A stretch of 46,029 bases of DNA from Planctomycetota bacterium (GCA_026991575.1 JALXBF010000135.1:1-46029), one strand, 5' to 3'; shown: positions 17,226 to 26,429, counted from the first letter of the stretch. Numbers and translations: made by a program. Notes: generated by a model from the sequence alone, not told the origin.

Positions 17226-18221
17226 ATGATAGAGTTAGTAAATCGGCGGATGCATCCGAGCGTATCGCGCGAGCATACAGCCATGGGTATCGGTAGGTCA
17301 GACGGCCGGGCACAGCGGACCGCACGACCAGGTCTGACGCTGCTAGAGCTGCTTGTCACGTTGGCAATAGTGACCGTTCTGGTCAGTCTCGTCCTGCCGG
17401 CAGTTCAGCGTGCCCGTGAGGCGGCTCGATCCGCCAGATGCCTGTCGAACCTGCGCCAGATCGGCGTCGCGTTGCATTCGTACTACAGTACCCACCAGAT
17501 CTGGCCCTGCGGCTGGATTCTGGAAAACCCGCTCCAGGCAACCGACAACGGTTGGGGCTGGCTGGCCATGCTGCTGCCTCAGATGGATGGCCGGCAGATC
17601 TACAACGGATTGAACTTCGACCGGCCCATGTGGGCCCCGGCGAACCGAACAGCGCGCGAACGAATGTTCGACAGCTTCATTTGCCCGTCGGACCGGTACG
17701 CCGGGCCTGTACCGTTCGTTGGCGTACGCTTTGGAGACAATCGTCCGAGGCTACCGTGGCGTGGGCACGAGGGAACGAACGGGACACTGTACACGATGTA
17801 CCTGACGGGTCCGAGTAGCTATGTGGGAGTGTTCGGGCCAAGGGATCCGGACGATATCGCCTATCAGCCGGTCTCCGAGGGCACTTTCTTCCTCAACAGC
17901 GCCGTCGGCGCCCACCACCTGCTGGACGGCACCTCGATGACGGTCATCGTCGGAGAACGGGCAAGCTTTCGTTTGCCAGGCGCATGGGCGGGCATGGACC
18001 CGCGCGATATTGAGGGCCCAGAGCGGGTCGTGGGTTTCGCCGTTCACTCGCCGGGAGACCCGAAGGCCGACGAGGCAGAGTTCTCCAGCCGACACCCTGG
18101 CACGGTGCACTTTCTGTTCGGCGATGGCGGCGCCCGAGCGGTCGGGATCTCCATCGACGCGGCGGTCATGCGCGCTCTGACGACACGCGCCGGCGGCGAA
18201 CCGCTCGACGAACAGTTCTAG
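17226..18221 (+). CDS. DUF1559 prepilin-like protein (331 aa)
   Basis: The N-terminus carries a type IV prepilin-like signal: a basic stretch, then RPG|LTLLELLVTLAIVTVLVSL, with Glu five residues after the expected cleavage and a long hydrophobic helix. The helix is followed by AVQRAREAARSARCLSNLRQ, the hallmark start of the planctomycete DUF1559 (SBP_bac_10) family. The C-terminus has FLFGDGGARAVGISID, matching the family's H-x9-DG type ending, here with LFGDGG. Such proteins are processed by prepilin peptidase and are presumed pseudopilins or surface proteins; they occur in many copies per genome. The start is uncertain: 17226 gives an unusually long leader, and ATG 17283 (MGIGRSDGR) would be more typical, but neither has a strong ribosome-binding site. 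Confidence 0.93.
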   Translation: MIELVNRRMHPSVSREHTAMGIGRSDGRAQRTARPGLTLLELLVTLAIVTVLVSLVLPAVQRAREAARSARCLSNLRQIGVALHSYYSTHQIWPCGWILENPLQATDNGWGWLAMLLPQMDGRQIYNGLNFDRPMWAPANRTARERMFDSFICPSDRYAGPVPFVGVRFGDNRPRLPWRGHEGTNGTLYTMYLTGPSSYVGVFGPRDPDDIAYQPVSEGTFFLNSAVGAHHLLDGTSMTVIVGERASFRLPGAWAGMDPRDIEGPERVVGFAVHSPGDPKADEAEFSSRHPGTVHFLFGDGGARAVGISIDAAVMRALTTRAGGEPLDEQF

Positions 18222-18227
18222 CTGCTC

Positions 18228-18256
18228 TTGCCATCCAATGCGATGAATGCGATAAT
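18228..18256 (+). promoter_or_regulatory. Promoter of the BlaI/M56 operon
   Basis: TTGCCA (18228-18233) and GATAAT (18251-18256) are separated by 17 bases. The -10 box matches TATAAT at five of six positions. It lies 38 bases before the BlaI start codon. Confidence 0.7.
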
Positions 18257-18257
18257 A

Positions 18258-18269
18258 CTAACGTGTTAG
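18258..18269. promoter_or_regulatory. Probable BlaI-type operator
   Basis: CTAAC-GT-GTTAG is a 12-base inverted repeat starting one base after the -10 box, so it covers the expected transcription start. BlaI/MecI repressors bind short palindromes in this position and shut their own promoter. The sequence is close to, but not the same as, the TACA/TGTA staphylococcal operator. Autorepression is inferred. Confidence 0.6.
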
Positions 18270-18293
18270 CAATACCAGAGGAACGAGGTATCC

Positions 18294-18716
18294 GTGAGCG
18301 ATCCAGAACGAAAGCAACTACAGCGATCCGCTTCGGATTTGCCCCCGCTGGGGCGGCGTGAGCTGTCGATCATGAACGTCGTCTGGGAGCTAGGGCAGGC
18401 GACGGTTCGCGACGTCGTGGAACGGCTCCCCGCCGACCTTGCCTACACGACCGTGCTCACCATGATGCGGCACCTCGAGAAGAAGGGCTACCTAACGCAC
18501 GAAGCCGTCGGTAAGCAGTACGTCTATCGTCCGACGGTAGCCCGAGAGGACGTGCAGCGGACGACGGTGGCGCAGTTGACCGAGCGGCTTTTCGGGGGGG
18601 CGGCCACGGAGTTGATCAGCACGGTGCTCCAGACCCAGGAGCTCACCGACGAAGAGGTCCGTGAGCTGAGGGCGGTATTGGATCGGCTTGCCAAGGGGTC
18701 GCCAAAACGGGAATGA
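18294..18716 (+). CDS. BlaI/MecI/CopY-family repressor (140 aa)
   Basis: A winged-helix DNA-binding protein of the family's usual length. The N-terminal half has LGRRELSIMNVVWELGQATV then RDVVERLPADLAYTTVLTMM and RHLEKKGYLTHEAVGKQYVY, the typical helix-turn-helix and wing. The C-terminal half (RTTVAQLTERLFGGAATELI) is the dimerisation region. In relatives, cleavage by the membrane peptidase encoded next door relieves repression. The GTG start is preceded by GAGGAACGAGG. The stop codon overlaps the next gene by four bases (ATGA), so the two are translationally coupled. Confidence 0.95.
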   Translation: MSDPERKQLQRSASDLPPLGRRELSIMNVVWELGQATVRDVVERLPADLAYTTVLTMMRHLEKKGYLTHEAVGKQYVYRPTVAREDVQRTTVAQLTERLFGGAATELISTVLQTQELTDEEVRELRAVLDRLAKGSPKRE

Positions 18717-19900
18717 ATCCCTTCCTGCCCACAGCAGCCGAACAACTAACCGGGCTCCTCTGGATCGCCTCACTCCAGGCTGCCTTGCTCGTACCGCTGG
18801 CTGCGGTCATAGCCCGCCTGTTCTGTGTCACCGCCTGGCAGCGAGCCACCGTCTGGAAGCTGTCCCTCTACGGCCTGCTGATCGTGCCGCTGGCCAGTTT
18901 CCTGCTACCACACTGTTACCTCTTTTACCATGGCCCGTGGGAGCCGTTGTCGTTCCCCGCGATGCGGTTGCCCGGCACCCGTATCCTGCCGGCCCGACTG
19001 CTGGCCGCTGTGGGGCTATCCCCATCGCGGTTCTACCAACTGGCCCTGGGCACATGGGCCACGGTGGCTGCCGTCCGGTTCCTGCAACTTGTGTATGGTT
19101 GGCGCAGGACCGTGGAACTGGTCCGGTCCGGCCGGGTGGTTGACGGCCGTTTGATCGAGCGGTTGCTGCAGTCAGATCGGTGTCGCTGGGTTCTGCGCGA
19201 CGTGGCCCTGGTAATCACCCCCGCGGTACCGATTGCTGCCTGCTGGCGATTCCAGCGGCCGATGGTGCTGCTGTCGCCGGCTGTCTACCGGCTTCCGCGG
19301 AATGAATTGCGCATGATCCTGGTCCATGAGCTGGCCCACCTGTGCCAGAACCACTCGCTTGCGCTGTTCGCATCGGCGATGTGCCGGATTCTGTTCTGGT
19401 TCCACCCGCTGGTGCGCTGGGCCGTGACGCAGTTTCAGCGGTGGGCCGAGCACGCATGTGATGAGTATGTGGTTGAGGAACTTGGCGATGTTCGCGGTTA
19501 CGCGACCCTGCTGGCACGGCTGTCACTGGGCCGTCGCGCTAGCGAAGCGGTTCCGCAGCCGGTCAGCAGCTTCACGCACGGGAATGTCCGGCCGATCGAA
19601 CGGATCAACTGGCTGCTAGCTCTGGATGGGTCGGGGGGGCCCCGCCAGCAGCACCGCTTGCTGCCGCAGCTCGGGATGGTGCTTCTGATGACCGCACAGA
19701 TTGTTCTGGCGGTCGTGCGTGTGGATCTCTACAATCTGTCGCTGCGCGAGGGGCGCGTCGTCTGGACTGCCTGGCCGCCCTTTACGGCCCAGCTGGCCGA
19801 CCTGGTGGGCGTTACCTTGCGGGATTACCCGCTGGATGCGTTTCGCCACGACGTCCGCGAGCGCACGGAGCGGCAGCTTCAGTTGCGCACCATGCCGTGA
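18713..19900 (+). CDS. M56-family membrane metallopeptidase (BlaR1-like, 395 aa)
   Basis: The protein has several N-terminal membrane segments (about residues 10-35, 45-65 and 100-125). The zinc peptidase motif HELAHLCQNH sits at about 204-213, with the downstream acidic ligand in ACDEYVVEEL (~245-255). A last hydrophobic segment (LGMVLLMTAQIVLAVVRV) lies at about 322-340. Only ~50 residues follow, so the large penicillin-binding sensor domain of staphylococcal BlaR1 is absent and its trigger is unknown. By analogy it would cleave the BlaI-type repressor encoded upstream. No beta-lactamase or PBP gene is adjacent; the next gene is a phosphatase-like protein. Confidence 0.93.
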   Translation: MNPFLPTAAEQLTGLLWIASLQAALLVPLAAVIARLFCVTAWQRATVWKLSLYGLLIVPLASFLLPHCYLFYHGPWEPLSFPAMRLPGTRILPARLLAAVGLSPSRFYQLALGTWATVAAVRFLQLVYGWRRTVELVRSGRVVDGRLIERLLQSDRCRWVLRDVALVITPAVPIAACWRFQRPMVLLSPAVYRLPRNELRMILVHELAHLCQNHSLALFASAMCRILFWFHPLVRWAVTQFQRWAEHACDEYVVEELGDVRGYATLLARLSLGRRASEAVPQPVSSFTHGNVRPIERINWLLALDGSGGPRQQHRLLPQLGMVLLMTAQIVLAVVRVDLYNLSLREGRVVWTAWPPFTAQLADLVGVTLRDYPLDAFRHDVRERTERQLQLRTMP

Positions 19901-19929
19901 TCGTGGCACGTCGGGCACGGAGGCAACCG

Positions 19930-20583
19930 ATGCGTCGTTTACCGACTCGAATCCGCCGCGCAGCCGCAGCTCTGCTCATGGCCGCGCTTGCGGGACTGGC
20001 CTACTGGGCATGGGACCATCGCCACTACTGGCTGCTTCATCACTTCCGTGAGGTGGTTCCGGGACGAGTCTACGCGGGCGGCTACCAGTATCCCGGACCG
20101 CTCCGCCGTATCGTGCAGCGCTACGGTATCCGCACGGTGCTCTGCCTGCGCGACGATCCCACCGACCCGAACGACCTCCTCGAACGCGCCGTACTCCGTG
20201 AATACGGCGTGCAGTTCGTGCGCGTCGTGATCCCGTTCAATCGACCGATCGCCGAGCAGCTGGCCGCGGTGCGCAAGGCGCTGGCGATCCTACGCAACCG
20301 CAAGAACGAGCCCGTGTTCGTTCACTGTTGGGGGGGACAGCATCGCACCGGTGTCATCGTCGGTGCCTACCGTGCCCGGTTCCAGCGCTGGCCCGAGGAG
20401 CGGATCTGGGCGGAATTCGAGCGTACCGGCGGCATGACCGCTGACCCACCGTACGCAGCCCGTCTGCTTGCAGCGTTTCTGAAGCGTGAGCGGCGCAGGC
20501 GTGCTCGTCTGGCCGCGCGCGAGCGCACCGTTCCGCCCGCCCATCACTCACCGCCTGCCTCAACCGGCCCATCCGTGCCGTAG
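19930..20583 (+). CDS. Tyrosine/dual-specificity phosphatase-like protein, membrane-anchored (217 aa)
   Basis: The active-site loop of cysteine-based phosphatases is present: VHCWGGQHRTGV, a C-x5-R motif at about residues 137-143. Upstream are GRVYAGGYQYPGPLRRIVQRYG and IRTVLCLRDDP, the usual beginning of this fold, with an Asp-rich RDDPTDPNDL loop. One hydrophobic segment near the N-terminus (AAALLMAALAGLAYWAW) suggests an anchor with the catalytic part outside the cytoplasm. I start at ATG 19930, which has GGAGG six bases upstream; a GTG at 19897 is in frame but has no such site. It lies 30 bases after the M56 gene, probably in the same operon. Its last 40 bases overlap the convergent PVC haem gene. 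Confidence 0.88.
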   Translation: MRRLPTRIRRAAAALLMAALAGLAYWAWDHRHYWLLHHFREVVPGRVYAGGYQYPGPLRRIVQRYGIRTVLCLRDDPTDPNDLLERAVLREYGVQFVRVVIPFNRPIAEQLAAVRKALAILRNRKNEPVFVHCWGGQHRTGVIVGAYRARFQRWPEERIWAEFERTGGMTADPPYAARLLAAFLKRERRRRARLAARERTVPPAHHSPPASTGPSVP

Positions 20584-23500
20584 AGCACGTACGAGAGCAT
20601 ATCGAGGATCTCGTCGCGCGTAGCCGTATTCAACAGTCCCTGCGGCATCAGGCTGGTACGCGATTCCATCCGTTCCTCGATCTGCTTCTCGTCCAACACC
20701 ACCGGCTCGGTCTGGCCGGTATCCAGCGGGTTCACGCGCAGCACGAGCTTGCCATCCCTCTCCTCCTTGACGATCCCCGTGTACAGCTTCCCCTCGGTGG
20801 TCAGAATCACTGTCGTCCGGTACTCATCCGCAATGCTCTTCGACGGCTCTATCACTGACTGAAGCACGTACAGCTTGTCGATTTCCCCTTTGCGGAACCG
20901 AGCCCGGATGCGTGCCAGCGGTGGCGCGATCTGTTGCTGTTGCTGGCCTTGCAACTCGTGGCACTTGGCGCACGCAAGCTGCTCGAACAGCTGCCGACCG
21001 CGCGCCAAGTCTCGGTTTGGCCCGATCTTGTCCAATGACACCTTCAGGTCCTCTACCGTCCACTCGCGCACGAACTTCCGTGCCGAAGGCTGCGGTGCCA
21101 CCGCAGTCTCCGCACCGGCCAGCCGCTGCGGCGGAACCGCATCCAGGTCCTCCACGACGTGCATGATCCCGTTCATGCGGCGCCAGTGGCCGGGGAAGGT
21201 GCACACGTACGGGTAGTCGTCCGGCTTGGACGGTGCCGTGAAGGTGATCCGGTCCTCCTGGCCGGGCTGCAACAGCTTCGTGTGATACAGCACCTCCCGC
21301 AGCCGCGGCACGAAACCGCGTTCGAACCCACGAGGATCGACCGCCAGGTCGTCTGAGGCCTTGCCGATCGTCAGCAGCGAACCCGGACGACCGATGACCA
21401 GGTTGTGCGGCATCACGTCGGTGTTCTGGAACACGATCTCCACCGGCTTGCCCGCCTCCACGTAGATCTCCCGCTTGTCGTACAGCAACATGTGGGGTAC
21501 CGGTCGGATCACGATCACACGGACGCCTAGGTCCGAGAGCCTGTTCCGGTACTGGCGAGCCGTGTCGGTGGGCAGGACGGAGGTAAGCTGGTAGCCGAGT
21601 TCCAGCGCGGCGCGAGCATCAGGCTGCGTGCGCCGTTTTGGCGGCATCGCTGCCAGCATCGCGACGATCCGGTCCAACAACGGTTGCACCTCCTGAATCG
21701 GCCAGCCTGAAGGCGCGATCCGCGCCAGTGCGCGATATGCCGTCTCGCGCAGCGGCGGCTGGTCGGTGAGCGAAGCCAGGAAGCGAAACACCTCTGCCGG
21801 CTCCTGTCCAGTGCTGACCAGCGCATCGATCGCCGCGCGGCGAAGCATCACGGCAGGCGGCCCGCCGAGTGCCCGGCGGTAGTCTCGGGCGCGCCTGCGT
21901 CCCAGCAACTCAGCCACCGGCTTGGGAAACTGTCCACGTGCGATCCGGAAGATCCGCTCATGCAACGCCGCCCGCTGTGAGGCTTCCGGAAACTGAGGCA
22001 CGGCACGCAGCACGGCATACAGCACGACCGGATCGCGGGTCGCCAACGACCAGGCCGGTTCCACGTCGCCGTCGGCAAGCACCAGGGCAATTGCTGCGAT
22101 CTGACGCGTGAACGCTCGCCGGCCGGTCGTAAGCAGGCGCTCGATCCGCCCGCGCTCGGCACGGAACGCTTCCCGATCGAATTGGATGGCATGCCGTTGT
22201 GCTGCGGCCTCGGGCGAGCCGGCGCCGGCCAGTAGCAGGTGTGCCAGGTCGTGCAGCACTTCTTCGGCTCGCTCAGCCTCCGACCCGTCCAGCCGCGCGA
22301 TGGCGCGGATCAGCTCGGCCGTCTCGGTCGATCGGTTCAGCTTCGCCAGCGCGGCTACGGCCTCCAGCCGATACTTCGGCGGCACCCCGGCACGGGACAG
22401 CAACGCTTCATAGACCAACCGTGTCCGCGGCAGCTTGATGAGCGTTGCGGTGGGCACGTTCTGAAGCAGGTACTGGATGCCGGCAATGTTATCGGAGGCG
22501 AACGGTCTTCCGGCCTCCACCGCCTCACGCCACCAGGGCTCCAGCTGCGTCATCGTCTCTCGAAGCGTGTACTCCAGATACTCATCCATCGGCTTCTTCA
22601 ACACCAGCAGCGCCACCTCCGCTGCTTGCGCACTGCGGAAGAAGCTGCACGCACGCACTGCCTCCAGCCGCACCAGCGGATGCTCATCCTGCACCATCCG
22701 TGCCAACTTGCCGAGCGGATCGGAGACCCGATCACGCCAATAGCAGAGCACTCGTGTCGCTGCGGCGCGGGCACGGTGGTCCGGTGAGCGAAGCATCCGC
22801 TCCAGGAGCGCTTCGTTGACCACGTTGTGCTGCGAATACAGCCACAACGCCTCCAGCAAGTGATGCTCGTAGTCCGGATCGTTCTTGTCCAAACGCTCGA
22901 TCCAGCGATCAGCTGCCGCGAGGACCTCCTGCGTGTCTCGACTGCTTAGCTCGATCCGAGCCCGATAGCGCACCCGATCCTCCGGCTCCTTCAGCAGGTC
23001 GAGCAACTCATCGATCGGGCGCCCTGCAATCGGCTTTGGCTTCAGCAACGGTCGACCGCGATAGATGACACGGTAGATTCGACCGTGCTCTTTGTCTCGG
23101 TTCGGATCGCGAATGTGGTGTTGCATATGGCCGATGAGCGGGTTCTGCCAATCACAGAAGTAGAGGGCCCCATCCGGTCCGATCTCCAAGTCCACCGGCC
23201 GGAAATTGGGATCGGTCGAATACAGGATCGGCTCCTGCTCGATGCCTTCGAAGCTGGCACCTTTGGGCCGAATCTTGTAGCGGAGGATTCCCTGGAAGCC
23301 GATCACGTTGGCCACCAGCAGATCCCCCTGGTATTCCTCGGGGAAGTGTCGGCTGGAGAGGATTTCGATGCCGGGGCACGGCCGTGTGCGGCGGCGGTAG
23401 AGCACCGGGGCCTTGCGGTGGCGCTTCGGGTAGTCCAGGTGACCGCTGAACAGGGTCGCATGGTAGGGAATGGCCCCGGTACCGTCGACCACGATGTCCT

Positions 23501-25160
23501 GGCCCCACCGGTCGAAGACGTGGCCGTGTGGATTGGCGAAGCCGTACGGCACGTACCGCTCCACACGCCACGTCCGCGGTTCGAACCGCCACACGCAGGC
23601 ATCCAGGTTCCGCACCACTCCGTAGGGGGACTCGATCTGCGAACGGTGGAAGATACCCTCCTGAAAGTACAGCGCCCCCTCAGGCCCGATCACGAAGCTG
23701 TTGGCCGTGTGGTGCGTGTCAGCTGTGTCCACGTGGCTGAGCACACGGATCCGCACGTCAGCCCGGTCATCGCCATCCGTGTCCTTCAGGAACAGCAGGT
23801 AAGGCCCTTCAGCCACGTAGACGCCGCCGTTCCAGAATTCAAATCCGGTCGGATTGTTGAGGTTATCCGCAAAGGCGGTGCACTTGTCCGCACGGCCATC
23901 GCCGTCGGTATCCTCTAGAATCAGCAACTTGTCGTTCATCGGGTCCTTAGGCTTCCAGTGCGGGTAGGTGGGCCAGACGGCGACCCAGAGCCGCCCCTTG
24001 GTATCGAACGCCATCTGCACCGGATTGACCAACTCGGGGAACATCTCCTCCGAGGCGAAGAGTTGGACCTCCAGGTTCTTGCCGGTCTTCATGCGTGAGA
24101 TCGCCTCTTCGCCCCCGAGAAACAGGTGCGTACCGTTGGGCCCTGGCCCAGGCTTGTTCGTTTTCACCTCGATGAACGGCGGCGTGTTGCTGTCGTCCAC
24201 CTGCAGGTCACCCCCCTGCGCCACCGCCCAGATCCGGCGGTCACGATTGGCACACATCACATCCAGGATCTCCATCTCCCGTTGCAGCACCTCGCGGTTG
24301 CTGATGCCATCGGTGTACTTCAGGTAGGAACGGCCGCCGTAAACGTTGTATCCGTCGGTGGTCCGGTAGCGATGGAACCAGTGGAAGTTCTTGTCCAGGA
24401 CAGCCTGACGAAGCCGCTCGAGCCGCACCCAGTCGATCGGGCGGGCTCTCGGTCCGAACAGTGCCCGATCAATGATTTCGGCAACCATGCGATTGCCCAG
24501 CTCGTTGAGATGACAGCCGTTGTAGGTAAGCGGGCGATCAAGCTTGCGGTAAAGCTCTAGCGTCGGTTCGAACAGATCGACGAACAGCACGCCACGCCGG
24601 CGACAGACCTCACGCATCGCTTGCGTGTACATCCGGAGCAGATGGTTGTGCTCGGTGCCGTCCGGCAGGTTCGGATCACCGAGGTTTTCGAAGGCGATGG
24701 GCGAGAAGAGCACCAGCCGCGGCGCCGACTTGCCGTTGTATTTCTGGCCCAACGTGTGCGTGAGGAACTGGCTCAGTTGTTCGCGAAACCGGTCAAGTCC
24801 TTCCTTGCCATCGAACGATTCCAGGAACCCGTAAAAGGCAAAGATCACGTCAGCCTTATGAAACGCCAGGTGCTCGTCCTGCGTGCCGAAGCCCTGGACT
24901 CGGATTCTCTCAGCCACCTCGTCACCGGCATAGCCCAGATTTCGGATGTACAAGCGGTGCCGCGGGAAGCGGTCATGAAGCAGGGTTTCTAAGTAGCCGA
25001 AGTGTTGCATCCGTTCGGCCAGCGCGTTGCCGATGAAGACGATGTGATCACCGGGCTTCAGTTCGAGTCGAGGTGCGGATCGGTCATCGGCATGGGCAAT
25101 GGGTGGGGTCTGCAACAGGAGGAGAGCAAACAGGGCCAGTGGCAACAGACGGCTAGGCAT
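20544..25160 (-). CDS. PVC-type haem-binding multidomain protein (1538 aa)
   Basis: A secreted redox protein with a cleavable signal peptide (LLPLALFALLLLQTPPIAHA). In order: an SGNH-hydrolase-like domain (~30-245); a beta-propeller of the PVC membrane-bound dehydrogenase type (~340-700) with calcium-loop-like EDTDGDGRADK and KDTDGDDRADV; a HEAT-rich helical region (~710-1180); a cupredoxin-like domain (~1230-1335) with possible copper ligands in MPHNL and VCTFPGHW; and a C-terminal cytochrome c domain with CAKCH (~1396) and a probable axial Met in MPQG. In the SGNH part the nucleophile motif GDS reads GNA and the usual D-x-x-H reads GCH, so esterase activity is unlikely. The family is typical of planctomycetes and verrucomicrobia; the substrate is unknown. 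GAGAGG precedes the ATG. Confidence 0.93.
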   Translation of the reverse strand: MPSRLLPLALFALLLLQTPPIAHADDRSAPRLELKPGDHIVFIGNALAERMQHFGYLETLLHDRFPRHRLYIRNLGYAGDEVAERIRVQGFGTQDEHLAFHKADVIFAFYGFLESFDGKEGLDRFREQLSQFLTHTLGQKYNGKSAPRLVLFSPIAFENLGDPNLPDGTEHNHLLRMYTQAMREVCRRRGVLFVDLFEPTLELYRKLDRPLTYNGCHLNELGNRMVAEIIDRALFGPRARPIDWVRLERLRQAVLDKNFHWFHRYRTTDGYNVYGGRSYLKYTDGISNREVLQREMEILDVMCANRDRRIWAVAQGGDLQVDDSNTPPFIEVKTNKPGPGPNGTHLFLGGEEAISRMKTGKNLEVQLFASEEMFPELVNPVQMAFDTKGRLWVAVWPTYPHWKPKDPMNDKLLILEDTDGDGRADKCTAFADNLNNPTGFEFWNGGVYVAEGPYLLFLKDTDGDDRADVRIRVLSHVDTADTHHTANSFVIGPEGALYFQEGIFHRSQIESPYGVVRNLDACVWRFEPRTWRVERYVPYGFANPHGHVFDRWGQDIVVDGTGAIPYHATLFSGHLDYPKRHRKAPVLYRRRTRPCPGIEILSSRHFPEEYQGDLLVANVIGFQGILRYKIRPKGASFEGIEQEPILYSTDPNFRPVDLEIGPDGALYFCDWQNPLIGHMQHHIRDPNRDKEHGRIYRVIYRGRPLLKPKPIAGRPIDELLDLLKEPEDRVRYRARIELSSRDTQEVLAAADRWIERLDKNDPDYEHHLLEALWLYSQHNVVNEALLERMLRSPDHRARAAATRVLCYWRDRVSDPLGKLARMVQDEHPLVRLEAVRACSFFRSAQAAEVALLVLKKPMDEYLEYTLRETMTQLEPWWREAVEAGRPFASDNIAGIQYLLQNVPTATLIKLPRTRLVYEALLSRAGVPPKYRLEAVAALAKLNRSTETAELIRAIARLDGSEAERAEEVLHDLAHLLLAGAGSPEAAAQRHAIQFDREAFRAERGRIERLLTTGRRAFTRQIAAIALVLADGDVEPAWSLATRDPVVLYAVLRAVPQFPEASQRAALHERIFRIARGQFPKPVAELLGRRRARDYRRALGGPPAVMLRRAAIDALVSTGQEPAEVFRFLASLTDQPPLRETAYRALARIAPSGWPIQEVQPLLDRIVAMLAAMPPKRRTQPDARAALELGYQLTSVLPTDTARQYRNRLSDLGVRVIVIRPVPHMLLYDKREIYVEAGKPVEIVFQNTDVMPHNLVIGRPGSLLTIGKASDDLAVDPRGFERGFVPRLREVLYHTKLLQPGQEDRITFTAPSKPDDYPYVCTFPGHWRRMNGIMHVVEDLDAVPPQRLAGAETAVAPQPSARKFVREWTVEDLKVSLDKIGPNRDLARGRQLFEQLACAKCHELQGQQQQQIAPPLARIRARFRKGEIDKLYVLQSVIEPSKSIADEYRTTVILTTEGKLYTGIVKEERDGKLVLRVNPLDTGQTEPVVLDEKQIEERMESRTSLMPQGLLNTATRDEILDMLSYVLYGTDGPVEAGGE

Positions 25161-25236
25161 GGGTCAAACCTCTCGTGTCGTTCGCGCTGTCAGCTCGCGC
25201 CCGGCTCCTTTGCGTCTCCCTGAGGCGGCGGGTGCG

Positions 25237-26364
25237 CTATGCGTGCGAAGCGCGCGCGGCAAGCTGTTCACGGTGCAACGCCACGACCTCCTGCCACGTG
25301 TTTCGCACTCGGCGGACATACTCCAAGAAGAACGGGAGCTGGTCCAGGGTCATGGCCTGGGGACCATCGCAGAGGGCTTTCTCGGGGCAGGGGTGGAAGT
25401 CCACCAGGACGTTGGTCGCTCCGGCGATCAGTCCCTGACCGGTCACATGGATGATATCCAGAATCCCTTCCGGCCCCGCATAGCGGCGGCCCACACTGTG
25501 CGACGGGTCGATGCACACGGGCAACTTCGTCTGCCGGCGCACGACGGGCACGTGGGCAAAGTCAACCAGGTTCCGGTGCGGATCGCCCAGATTCGACTTC
25601 ACGCCGCGTAAACAGAAGACAATGCGGGGGTTCCCTTCGGCAGCAATGTACTCGCACGCATTCAGCGACTCCTCCAGCGTGATCCCCATGCCGCGTTTGT
25701 ACAGCACAGGGAACTCCTGCTGCCGTCCGATTGCCTTGAGCAACTCGAAGTTCTGCGCGTTGCGGGTACCAACCTGAAGCATCACACCCGTCGGCCAACC
25801 GGTCTGGTCCAGCGCCTGGCGTATCTCATCAATGTGGCGCGCGTCGGTGACTTCCATGGCAATCACCCGGATGCCGTACTTACCGGCAAGCTCGAAGACC
25901 CACGGCAAACATTCGGCGCCGAGCCCCTGGAAGTCGTACGGGCTGGTCCGCGGCTTGTACGCTCCCATCCGTGTCGTCACCACCCCGTGCTCGGCCAGCG
26001 CCCGCATCATCAATTCGACATGTTGGGGCGTGTCTACGGCACAGAGCCCGGCAAACACGTTTACGTGCTCATCGTCGAACCGAACGCCGTTGTATTCGAA
26101 GCCGAACCGCTGCTGGCCGCGGTCGTGGCGGCCGATCAGCCGGTAGCGGGAGGAGACGCGTACGACACTGCGTACACCAGGCAGATCCTCGAACGGTTCC
26201 GTGGGCACACGGACCGTGTCGCCAACGAGATGGATCTCAATCAGTGTCTGCGTTGCCCCTTTGAAGACGTATTTCTTGGTCTGGACACGGGGGTATTTGG
26301 CAGCTTCGCGTAAGACCGCTTCGATCGTTTCCTCAGGGGCATCCGGGTCAAGCGTAATCACCAT
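25237..26364 (-). CDS. aroF: DAHP synthase-like protein (type I-beta)
   Basis: 3-Deoxy-7-phosphoheptulonate synthase joins PEP and erythrose 4-phosphate at the entry to the shikimate pathway. Residues ~1-75 form the ferredoxin-like regulatory domain of the type I-beta class; the rest is the TIM barrel. Recognisable motifs are GAYKPRTSPYDFQGLG, KRGMGITLEESLNACEYI and IDPSHSVGRRY. Some normally fixed positions differ: the barrel start reads AGLCAVD rather than GPC..E, CERG reads CLRG, and E-V-H-P reads D-F-H-P, which would change a metal-ligand Glu to Asp. Metal-site Cys, His and Asp (ALCDGPQ) remain. It may be a divergent active enzyme or a paralogue with a changed role. A GGAGG lies 12 bases before the ATG. 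Length 375 is slightly above usual (~340). Confidence 0.9.
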   Translation of the reverse strand: MVITLDPDAPEETIEAVLREAAKYPRVQTKKYVFKGATQTLIEIHLVGDTVRVPTEPFEDLPGVRSVVRVSSRYRLIGRHDRGQQRFGFEYNGVRFDDEHVNVFAGLCAVDTPQHVELMMRALAEHGVVTTRMGAYKPRTSPYDFQGLGAECLPWVFELAGKYGIRVIAMEVTDARHIDEIRQALDQTGWPTGVMLQVGTRNAQNFELLKAIGRQQEFPVLYKRGMGITLEESLNACEYIAAEGNPRIVFCLRGVKSNLGDPHRNLVDFAHVPVVRRQTKLPVCIDPSHSVGRRYAGPEGILDIIHVTGQGLIAGATNVLVDFHPCPEKALCDGPQAMTLDQLPFFLEYVRRVRNTWQEVVALHREQLAARASHA

Positions 26365-26429
26365 GTTGCCATCAGACCTCCTGTGTGGCAGGCGTTGAAT
26401 GTACCGCAGGCAAGCATCAGAGGCAGGCG

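Noticed and set aside
23085-23918. 277-codon plus-strand frame inside the PVC haem gene
   Set aside because: It lies wholly antisense to the strongly supported beta-propeller domain.
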